From: Pristionchus mayeri
Taxonomy: Eukaryota > Nematoda > Chromadorea > Rhabditida > Neodiplogasteridae
NCBI GenBank assembly: GCA_036245805.1
Contig: BTRK01000001.1
Coordinates: 30,945,087 to 31,009,086, forward strand
Length of the DNA stretch: 64,000 bases
Reading direction: 5' to 3'
The notes under the pieces: model-generated
Database searches by the model: none
Seen by the model: only the letters and a program-made list of their open reading frames with translations
Told to the model about the DNA's origin: nothing
Program-made: the position numbers and the translations under genes
In this document: in pieces, positions 51,395 through 61,159 of the stretch
How the letters are laid out: every line of letters starts with the position of its first letter
Position numbering within the stretch: the stretch's first letter is position 1

Positions 51395-51650
51395 ATCCGC
51401 ATCGCATTTTCCCTCCAATCTTATTAACCGTGTGGAGAATTTCGATGAAATTTTAGATTCTGAATCCACTCGTCACGACGGTTCATCGATGTAAATTGCT
51501 AATCTCGGCCTTGTGTCTATGAAAAGTTGAATTTAAATTTTTTTTATAAATTTATGACAAATGAAGTAGATAGGCGTGATCAGAATGCAATTCTACCACG
51601 GGAACCTTACTCGCGTAAATTTAGCACTTTCCGACTATGAGATATACGTA
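51395..51650. repeat. Right arm of the ~250-bp inverted repeat pair
   Basis: Reverse complement of about 47005-47255 (see that entry for shared blocks). Beyond about 51395 and 51650 the similarity stops. Confidence 0.8.
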
Positions 51651-52485
51651 AAAACGCGTTTTCGACGTGACCCCGTCTGGAGCCAACGTCAACTCTGGGG
51701 ACAAAATGAATGTGCCCACTGTTTTCAGCACCTTAAATAATCCTAAAATTCAGAGTTACTTAGAATTGAGATTTTTGAGCTGTGTCAGATCTCTCCGAAT
51801 CTGATAGATTCTTATGCAAAGGCCTCATATATATAGTCTGTCCCAATCCAAAAAAACCGATTCCTAATACGCCGAAAATGTGCAAAGATCCTCTGCTACA
51901 CGGTAGTATTCCTTGGTGGATAAATAAATTGAATTGAACTGAACATACGAGTGAGTCCTCTGCACGGGGACAATGGACGAGTTTAGGGCGACAGGGTGCA
52001 CACACCAGATGAACCATCTAAAGGCGATGATGCATATACCAACAGTGAAACGAAAAAATAAAGGAGTATCCTATTTCATGTTGCTTAAAAGGGTTCAGAC
52101 ACCCCAGCATTTTTCTATGTCTTTCCTTTTCCATCCTCCCGCACCTCCATCGACCTCAAGAAGCTATTCGGAGATGTTAAAATATCATATTTTGATCGTT
52201 CTGAGCCCACTGAATCACCTGCTGAATTCACAATATTCTAAAATACATGCATATGCCTCTGCCGCTCATTGCGCATACAACGCGTGAAAGCTACACGTGC
52301 TCGTGCTCTCAATGAAAAAGAAACGACGAAACTGGGGGGGAGGGGGGGGGGGGGGGTGAACACTGATCTCCTATCTATCCCCTCACTCCCTCAATTTCCG
52401 CCCATCCATCAATGGCGTCCTTCCTCCTCCATTTCCATTAGTTTCCAGACTAGTACCCTCACAATGCAGAGGTCACATTGACGAA

Positions 52486-54338
52486 ATGGAGAAGAGCTCA
52501 ATTAAAGAAAATTCAACGGGTAATTTGCAGATCGTGTGCTGCGGTGGTTCTCCGACTCGCTTCGAGCACTACGCGAAGGAGTTCTCAAAGGGCTCTGGTC
52601 TGCCCATTTCCGAGAATCTATCCCGATCCGATCGATTCGTCATCTACAAGACTGGTGAGCCCCACTTTCTCTCCCCCGATACGTTCAATTCGTCATCAAC
52701 AAGACTGGTGAGAACCTCTTTCTCTCCCTCGTGCCCTACTCACGTCTACTTCCCCGTGTCACAAGGGTTTTCTCTATTCAGAGTGGTAGTGAATCAGAAG
52801 ATTCAGTAACACCTGCCTCTATGACACGTCTACTTGTCATGCGAACATATCATATTTTAGTTGAGCAGTAACATCTCTCTCAAATACCAGAATAAGGAAC
52901 TCCACTGTTCTGATTAGAGTGGACCGTTCCTTCTCCGGTGCTCTGGATAAACCATGGAATGGGTGTTCCTTTCTCTCCATCAAGTTTCTTCGAGACCCTC
53001 AAGCTCATCCACTATGCCAGAGCCACCGATGTCATCTTCATCCTACTGGGCACCATGGAGGTACGTTAGATATACTGTAGGCAATCGATCCAAGTGGGAT
53101 TACCGCATTCTGCGTGTCGTTAACGAGAATCTGAATTGAAAGAGAAACTAGTCGAATTTCACCATCCAATTTCCTTCCATTCATCATCTCACTATGCAAC
53201 GGGGCGCAAAAAGATCATTTGAGACGGAGAGACGGAAAAGGTACCGTACCTTCCTACCTTCCTACCTTATACCCACCTACAGTACGCTACCGTATCTTTC
53301 TCTCCTAACATGTAAGGTGGTCCGTGAGGCTCGTCTGGACAAGCCTCTGCAGGAGGATCTGCTGGCGGTGGGGGAGGACCTGAGTCTACCCGTCGTCTCC
53401 GACAAGACACTCTCTGTCGCCGACTTCTACGAGGGTACGGTTGCTCTTCTAATCTCCGGTTCTGCTTATGGACAGCATTTGGCTCTGTCTTTCTCCCGCA
53501 ATTCGATCACGAGTTATTTGATTAGACGAGCACACGCGTCTCCCCCTTCTCTCCTCTCTGAAATTCCTTCTCTCGGGAAAAGCAGAAGAAGTAGCATGGG
53601 TGGGTGCTTTGATATTTTTGAACGTACAGTCTACCCATCGCACCGCTACCGTATCTTCTTTTCAACTCACATGCGACTGGACTGATACTTCTGCTACTAC
53701 TCGTCGTAGGACAAGTTCGCGTTCCTGCCAGAGCTGCACGAGATTGGAGAGAGATGGAGAGCACGTGCTTCTCCTCCTTCACTGCCAGAGCAGGCATCTC
53801 TGGTTAGTCAAGATGGGCAGAGGGTTCTGAACCGGTGGTATGATAATCCCCCTCACTCTCGCGCGACCTTCGATCCCCGACCAATTCTGATAAGAAGTCG
53901 GATGGCTGTGAACATTGTAGATAATAGCACAGATAGCAGACCGAAGACAATTAACGAGCGAGAATATTTGCACATCAGTATCGCCCATCAATATTCATCC
54001 GTTCCATGCAGTGTTACTCAGTAAAGAATGGTTGTTTCATAAGTTATATTTCGTACGAAAATTTGCAGAATTTCTGACTCACAATTCCACCAAAACATCA
54101 ACAATCTGCAAGTGTAAACATCCCCCCTGACCGTTTATCTACCACCCATTTCAGCCGCAATCGTGTGCGTGAATCTTCTGAATCGTATGGAGGACGATCT
54201 CTGACGACTAACTCTACGACTCTGACGACGACGACTCACGACTGATGACTAACTCTGAAGAAGGAGGACTACCTCGACTTCGAGACTCGACCCTTCAAGC
54301 TGGAGACTGCCTTCATCAGACAGCAACTATCCATCTGA
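52486..54338 (+). pseudogene. upp-1: Uridine phosphorylase pseudogene
   Basis: The parent enzyme converts uridine and phosphate to uracil and ribose 1-phosphate. Recognisable pieces, in family order: 52486-52654 (VCCGGSPTRFEHYAKEF, DRFVIYKT), about 52935-53060 (PVLWINHGMGVP, LKLIHYARATDVIFILLGT), 53317-53434 (KPLQEDLLAVGEDL, TLSVADFYEG), about 53671-53808 (DKFAFLPELHEIG, EMESTCFSSFTARAG), 54155-54204 (AAIVCVNLLNRMEDD) and 54261-54338 (DFETRPFKLETAFIRQQ). Damage: the GTSGGIG phosphate loop and the following block are gone after GT; nonsense codons at 53683-53685 and 53707-53709; a frameshift near 53749; exon 53434 ends out of phase with what follows; and an out-of-frame CGACT-rich stretch before the last piece. 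The end of exon 1 is partly duplicated at about 52685-52715. Remaining introns suggest a decayed gene copy, not a retrocopy. Confidence 0.85.
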
Positions 54339-56237
54339 GACCCGCCCTAATAACACTGCCAGTAGCCATTCCTTCGATTGGTCCTTTCTCCTTCCATTCT
54401 TATAGCAGATACAATTATGTTTCTCAGCATTCCTTTCCTCTCTCAAAGAGGCACTTCCATAGCCATCACTCTACCCTAGAGATTGTATAATTTATGCCCA
54501 TACATTCCTAAAATATTATTCATAATACGATTCCTAATCTTGATATTGAGATATACACGAATAAAGAAGAGAAGTCTCCTTTGACACACAGGGGGGAAAG
54601 GCTAGCTGTCGCAAAAGTATTGATACACTTTTGAATTTGATCCCATTTCGAGTACATTGGTCCATTCAGCCCCAGCTTCTAGCAATATATAACTAAGGTA
54701 CTTATCGACTGTCACGCTTAACACCGGTTGTTTAGTCACAAGAGTTCACGAGTTGTATCTTGGGAAAGCTTTGTTGTGTGAGTTTGGCTCGGTATTAGCA
54801 TTAAATCTGATTTTATTATTCCCAGCCGCATTCCAACAAGGGTAGGCATGCAATAGTCATTACATCTATAATGGGTAGAGCAAATATCAGAGATTATAAA
54901 TATGGTAATTATTTGATTCAAATGCTCGTGTTTACGTCCGCACTGAATTTTTGAATGATTTGGATACCCTATACACGGTGTTTGATTAAATGATATCCAA
55001 AACTCTTAACTATGAACTTACGCCATTCATTCACGTACACTACCATTATTATTTGTAAATGCGCCCAGCTGCATACTTACAGTGCATCAGAATAATGGTC
55101 CAAATTTTTCCGACTGCCGCTTTTGATGATTTTTTTGCGATTTTTTCAGATGCTTATTTCAGCTATTCGATCACCGTTTTCATCCATTTTTATGATCCTA
55201 AAAATCATACTTCGAAACTGTTAAAAGCCATCCACACAAATCCTCATATGTATCAGCCATGGTTTAATTCGTATCCTATAAGGCTTCAACATATCGTCTC
55301 TCTTCTCCCTCATCACCTTCCCCCTTCTCACTCACATCGAATGTCTGTCCATTCTCCCTCTCCATCTTGAATGTTCCCCACATGTTTCCTCCCTTGCTCT
55401 GAGGCAGATCGACGTTCGACGAGAACTGGAACGCCGGCCGGTCTGCTGTCAGTTCCGGCAGCTGCAATCATCCATTTGCTGATGTACCCCTACCACCTAC
55501 CGTCTGATACCGTACTCTTCCGATGGCGCCGTGTCCATTCAACCGGTGCATCCTGTTCAGCGAGAACACCTGTGACGCTCACGCACGATCACAGTCAGAT
55601 TGTTCATTCTTCAATCGGATACCAAAATCAGAGGCGTACTTCTACCGTAATTTCCTCACCTCATGAGATATCTCCACATATGCTTCGGCTGTCCTCCGCT
55701 CAACGTCACTCCGAGATAGAATGACCTTACAGTAACCTAAACAAATTAAAAGTTCAATTTATAATTATGGCACACTGTTCACGGTTTATTTCTAGCGCCC
55801 TTTTCGTGAAGAATTAACAATTCATCCACCCAACATTCGATAAGGCCGTGCATTTTTTTTGTAAATAAACGATTCGCCCATTCGGTACTAGGCCGGATGA
55901 AAACTATGAGGTCATTCCTTCCTTTGATTTATCAAAGGCGGCATGACGTCATAGTTCTCATCCGACTTAGTGTCCCTCCTTCGCACCTATATGATCCACG
56001 AGCGAACCGAATTGATGTAAAAGGGACAGATTTCGTTGCGGATACTGTATCGCACCACTGCAATCACGATATACTTTATAATCCACCAACAAGATCAAGG
56101 TGCCATCATTAGATCAGCGAAAAATATACTGTGACCCGATGTATCGTCAAGTGTGACTAATTAGAATGATTGATCTTGTCGTCTCTGCCCCTTCCATGCT
56201 CCCTCACATCTTGGAAGTGAAATGATGACAAAGGAAC
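54339..56237. other. Intergenic region; no intact gene seen
   Basis: Contains an AATAAA near 54559, a MITE (55884-55974) and a possible isolated minus-strand exon at about 55349-55464. Otherwise A/T-rich with no family signal. Confidence 0.5.
55884..55974. repeat. MITE, copy 3 of the GGTACTAGG family
   Basis: A 91-bp palindrome starting GGTACTAGGCCGGATGAAAA and ending with CATCCGACTTAGTGTC. The inner part has TATGAGGTCAT on the left and ATGACGTCATA on the right. Very close to the copy at 20649-20738. Confidence 0.8.
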
Positions 56238-56490
56238 CTTCTCGCAGTGCTTGTCGGCGATTATGTTTCCAGATGTGGTTCGCGAGTCTGCACCCATCAC
56301 CACTCCATTCTTCAGAGAAATCAAAATAGCCATTCTCCCCGAATTCTGATTAAGCAGTGAAGAAAGAAACCTTGTACGTGACGGTAACAATGGTTGTTCC
56401 CATTGAGTTGTGTCTAGGAGGGGCTATGCCTATACGAGCGAGAGCGCAGTTGCGAGTGCAGTTGGAGAAGTCAAATGCGTTAGGCTCAAC
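56238..56490 (-). pseudogene. pbs-2: Two-exon fragment of proteasome subunit beta-2
   Basis: The parent is the trypsin-like catalytic beta-2 subunit of the 20S proteasome (PSMB7; PBS-2 in nematodes). Exon 56371-56490 reads through a propeptide-like FDFSNCTRN to SMGTTIVTVTYK, with the catalytic Thr after Gly kept; exon 56238-56309 reads NGVVMGADSRTTSGNIIADK then HCEK. Both are open and join in phase 0 across an intron of about 61 bp (donor GTTTCT, acceptor CTGAAG). The upstream edge is an acceptor-like TATTCTAG, but no start exon is visible. Nothing of the remaining two thirds of the subunit follows on the minus strand down to 54339. I therefore call it a truncated duplicate. The usual T before GTT is M. 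Confidence 0.75.
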
Positions 56491-56564
56491 CTAGAATACG
56501 AAAAATTGGCTTGCTTTTTTTTATAAAATAAGAGAGGAATAAGAGCTTCATTCTGGGTTCTCAA

Positions 56565-57481
56565 GTGTGTGGCGAGCGGTCGAGTGCGATTTCGTCTCCC
56601 CGTCTCCGGTTCCACCCGCCCAGTGTCCCTCTCCCAGAAGCGTTTGGCACGCGGGAGTTGTACGCCACTACGATGGTTCGCCACTTCTACATCGGCACCA
56701 TCAACGCCAGGACGCTCGGTCCAAGGGAGAAGCAGACGGAGATGGAACTCGCCCTCGACAAGATCAAGTGGGACGTGATTGCAGTGCAGGAAGCAAGGAT
56801 TGTGGGTTGCGCCTCATTCAATCTTACATCCTCAGGCACTGTAGTCTACCACTCGGGCGGGTCCACTGCTTCCCATGGCGTCGCATTCTTGCTTCGACCG
56901 CACCTTGCGCGCGGAGCCGTGTTCAATGGCCTCTCCCCTCGTCTGGCCACTCTCCTCCCCCCCAATCTACGGCTCTTCCTGGTCTGCGCGTATGCCCCAC
57001 GTCTTCATACGATGACAACGCTTACGATGACTTCCTAGACCAGGTTGAGACCGCTCTGCAGAGTGCGCCAAGAGGCCTTATGCCAGTTCTAGTCGGTGAT
57101 TTCAACTGTAGAGTAGCGAGGGAACCTGGCAATGAAAGATTTGTCGGTAACTTCTCCTCTCCCACACCGAACTCACGCGGACGCTGCTTCACTGAGCTCT
57201 GCGTGAGGAATAGACTGCGTATCCAGAACACGTTCCCCAAGAGACGGCACGGTCGAATCTGGACATGGCGATCCCCCAACGGCTCCTCATTCCACCAAAT
57301 TGACTACGTTGCAGCGCCCACCACAGCGAGAGTAGTCAATTGCGGAGTCATTGGCCGGTTTGAGTGTGACTCCGACCGTCGCCTTGTCCGGATGTGCCTC
57401 TCCCTCCCTGGCAAGATGAGGCAGAAAAGATGCAGGGAGCGGTTAGAATTCGATCGATCTGCTTTTACTGCCAACAGTTAG
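56565..57481 (+). pseudogene. Truncated RTE-type endonuclease
   Basis: Plus-strand APE-type endonuclease of an RTE-like LINE: TINARTLGPREKQTEMEL, KWDVIAVQEARI, LRLFLVCAYAP, then in another frame VLVGDFNCRVAREPGN, RIWTWRSPNGSSFHQIDYV and DSDRRLVRMCLSLP. The frame changes near 57000. The frame stops at 57481 with no reverse transcriptase after it, so this copy lacks its 3' half. It differs clearly from the RTE copy at 47734-50501 and is on the other strand. Confidence 0.8.
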
Positions 57482-57969
57482 ATACTGTACTACCTCCCCA
57501 ATCGTATCGACATCTAACCTTTCTCCCCCCTCTCTTTTTCTCATCTCTAATATTCATATATGGTAATTACAATGCTCTTCGTATATTTTGTAGTTCACCT
57601 TGTCTCATAGTTTGATAGGACCGTCTTTACATATGTCATGTCTTTTACCCTCGTCCCTCTCTTCGTTGTATGCAAAGATGAACTAGTCTTCTCTCGTTTT
57701 CGTTCCACGTTGTGGTGGTTCGTCTTCTATTGTGTGCTCTCGTGTCTTCACCGGGAATAAGGTCGGTGTTTTATAAAGTTATTCTTTTGTCAATTCCTTA
57801 CTCGTTCCTATCACACTGTATACGTGGGAAGTGGGCCATAAGGGGTCTCAGGAGTACGGTAGCGTATAGAATCAGTTGGCCCTAGTACTATCTGAAGCTA
57901 ACTTGGGGGCCGAACCGGGATACGACTAGTCACCGTCCTACCTCTAATCACAGTGAGAGAGAAGGCAGG
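57482..57969 (+). other. Probable 5' LTR and leader of the Ty3-type element
   Basis: Non-coding, C/T-rich DNA directly upstream of gag. It has a TTATAAAG TATA-like motif at about 57771-57778 and TTGGGGGCCGAACCGGGATA at about 57903-57922, a weak primer-binding-site candidate. The 3' LTR is outside the window, so LTR limits cannot be set. Confidence 0.35.
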
Positions 57970-60900
57970 ATGAGCAGCAGCGCGAAGGATAGGAGTGCGC
58001 ATCCCTCGTACGAGTCGAACTCTCATTCCCAGAGAGGGGAGGAGACTGTCCATCCTCATAGAGGAGGAGTGGACGAGAAGGAGGGAGGTAAGACGACTCC
58101 GCTGACCTACCAAGTACCCACCTCGATGTTCCTTGTGGACGAGACCAGGGGAAAGGAGGAGCAGGAAGCCACGTCATCCAGAGTAGTCACCCCTATACCA
58201 TTCATGGAAGGGACAAGACGAAGGGATGACTTGCTTTCACGAGAGCACAGTACTCACCTCGGCCCCATTCATGGGCGAGAACAGAGGAAACGTGCCCTAT
58301 AACACTGCATTCGACTCCACACCCACCAACTGGCCTCACATGGCAGTGGCAAGGGGAATGGGAGATCAATTGTTCAGTGCCCCCTCAGCTGCAATGGGAG
58401 GAATGCCAAGGGCATCGATTCAGTTAACGAGAGAGAATGAGGAGATATTTGGTGATTCACCCTCCTCCTCGAGTGTACCCTCTGATCTGAAGAATAGGAT
58501 GATAACCTGTAATGGCATTCAGCAGAGAAGGGAAGATTACCCTACTGCATACGACTGGAATGCGATGAACCAGTTCGAAGAAAAACAGACAGCAGTCACT
58601 GATCTGATGCATAGAGGAATGATTCCATCCCGAAAGATTCTCGATGCGCCTAGTAGGCCCGGTTTCATGAATCAATTTGGCGATACTCATGTGGACTATC
58701 ATCACCCTAACGTGAACTATAGAAGGAATGCCCCAGAAAGAATATCAGAGATCTGAAACCAGTATCAAGGAAGAGGAGAATAGAAATGCTGATATTAGAC
58801 AGAGGGAAGAAATTGAGAGGCAATTCCAGAAAATAATGACGGAATCGACACCAATGAGTGGACAATTACAGATGTCCGAGGACCCTACTCAATCCATGCA
58901 ATCTACTCCCTCTCCAATCGCTCCGGCTACTCCGACAGCAGCAGCCACGGCATTGAATGCCCTCTCCCTCCAGCAGTCATCCCCGATGGAGACCGAGGTG
59001 AGGCAAGCGAGAAGGATGTTCCGTCTGAGTGGTCAAATGGTAGACTGTATCTCTGATAGAGATCTGAGGTCTTCCGAGGAGTTGATAGGAGAGATCAGAA
59101 CTCTCTGTGAGGACGAGAGAGCAGTCATCTTACAGAGAGTGATGACAGAGATAGCCAATCTAAATGGACTGAAAGAGAGAGTATTATTCGATATGGCTAA
59201 AGAGAAAGATGAGATCAGGAGGCAGTGGTTGATCGAGAGAGAACTGAAGGAACAGTGGTTGAGAGAGATGAAATCAGTGATGGACACACTGGCAGTAGCT
59301 TCTAATGTTGGAGAAGCAAAGAAACAGATATGTCATCTTCAGTCAGCGAACCGGAAGATGAGAGACCTATCTGCTGAGATGATGAAGAGGATGGAAGAGA
59401 TGGGAAGAAGTTTTCAAGAACAAATGGACTCTCAGAGACTGCAGTACCTTACTGAGCAGTCGAGATTGATGGAGAGATTGAAAGAAGGTGAACACATGAA
59501 CCAGTACCACTATAATGCAACTCATCCTCCTACTATGATCGATAACGATGTGTCTCTGCAGCTGAGGAGAGAAGTGTGCACCCCACCTCCAATGGCGCCT
59601 CGACATCTCACTCAGAGCAGAATCAGTCAGAGGGAGAAGGATCCACTGTCACCAACACCAAGTGAGAGAAGTTTCTTATTGTTTGATGATTACAACCATA
59701 ATGAGATGATGGGTCACATGAACAATCTACCGAACCAACAATCCAACAGTGAGAACCCCGTGAACCAATTGCTGGCACAACTAGGGAGTGCATTCATCCA
59801 GATCAAACCATTCGATTACAAAACTGAGAAGTTTGATGAATTTATGGAGAGATTCGAACTGAAGCATAGAGGACAGTCAGAAAGAGACAAAGTGATCATG
59901 CTTGGCCAGTCCCTGGGGGATAACGATTCTCACCCCATGAAGGTTTTCCGATCTATCCCAGAAGATGTGAGAAAAGGGAGCGATGTGGCAAAGATAGTAC
60001 AGGAGATGAAGAGGGCTCTAGATAGGAATGCAGAGCTGACGAAGCAGAAAGCTCAGCAGAAGCTGGATGAAATCTCTGGAAAGGGAGAAGTGATTCATAT
60101 CTGCAGAGAGATTGAACAGCTAGTGGGCAGAGGTCTTTCATACATGACTGGATCCGTCAAAGATCAGTACATGAGGGATTGTTTCTTGAAGGCGATGAGA
60201 GGAAGACCCGAGTATGATAAGATAGTGGAGGCTTACTATATGGAAGGAGCTACCTTCGAGACCATGAAACATGCTGCTCAGAAAGCAGAATTCATTGAGA
60301 GTACCAAAAAGAAAGAGAAGGAGAAAGAGAAAGAGAAAGCTCCCTCTTCCAAGCGAGACGATTTAGTCTGCTTCAATTGTAATCGTACTGGACACATCCA
60401 ACGTCTCTGTATGAACCCTCCTGCGAAGCCTCCTCATGCAAATTCGAGTCAATGGTACGGGAAAACGTTCACACCTACCAATACTCAGTTCAATAAACCA
60501 TTCTCACATGACAATACCAAACAAGGTAACAATGAGAAGCCTCAGAGTGGAAGTTGGAATCGAAATAATGGAAATGGAAACAAGTTCAATGGTGGATCTA
60601 TTAATGGAAATGGGAATGGAGGAGGATACCAGTTTAACAATGATCGATCTTTTCCTCAGAAGAACCAATCTGGAAAGAATGATGGTCCTCCCAAGAAACC
60701 GTTCAATAACGATGCCCGAGCCAGTGAGGTTCAAATGAAGGACGAAGAACCAGCAACAGAGAAGGATGGGATATGGGTCAAAGAGAATGCAACCGAAATC
60801 GAAGCACTGACATATGTGGGCAACAGATTACACACTGAGATGAGAGTCGAAGGAGTGACGCAGCGTGTGCTGGTCGGCTCGGGTGCCCAAGTGTCTCTAA

Positions 60901-61076
60901 TACCGAAACGAATCTTATGCCAAATACTGAAATCAAATGGATCAGATTGGAATGATTTCATGGATACGAGAGTGGAGATGCCGGAGACAAATCTGAGAAT
61001 AATGGGTGCTTCGAAGACAGTAATGAAACTGGCTGGAAAAGCAGCATTGGATATACGACTGGATGGAGATAGATGA
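57970..61076 (+). pseudogene. Gag and protease region of the Ty3-type element, frameshifted
   Basis: Three overlapping frames: 57970-58302, 58226-58756 and 58728-61076. The last is 782 codons: a Gln/Glu/Arg-rich coiled-coil segment (about residues 10-260), a capsid-like part (FDYKTEKFDEFMERFELK, VIMLGQSLG, about 360-530), a Lys/Glu run, a CCHC zinc knuckle VCFNCNRTGHIQRLC at 60369-60410, an Asn/Gly-rich spacer and the start of an aspartic protease. In the protease the motif that is normally LVDSGA or LVDTGA reads LVGSGAQVSLIP (Gly codon 60876-60878), so the catalytic Asp is missing. The frame stops at 61076; the protease C-terminal part continues in the next frame to 61170. Confidence 0.85.
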
Positions 61077-61159
61077 TAGGCTAGTCGGATTCTATATTAC
61101 TGATTGCGATCAGGATGAAGTCTTGTTGGGAGTGAATGCGTTTAAGACGCTGAATAACT

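Larger units (their letters stand above)
50515..52485. other. Intergenic region with hairpins and one inverted-repeat arm; no gene seen
   Basis: Holds a hairpin at 50773-50888, a GACCGACCGC inverted repeat near 50681-50719, the right inverted-repeat arm (51395-51650), a TATATAAAAGG near 51364 and a G run near 52336-52357. Open frames here are short and featureless. Confidence 0.5.

Noticed and set aside
53671..53808. Functional exon structure that splices out the phosphorylase stop codons
   Set aside because: The available GT-AG choice (53435 to 53709) is out of phase and would still leave the frameshift near 53749 and the missing phosphate loop.
57903..57922. Primer-binding site of the Ty3-type element
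   Set aside because: Starts TGG-like and resembles the complement of a tRNA 3' end, but the T-arm spacing is wrong for a standard tRNA and the LTR end is not defined without the 3' LTR.
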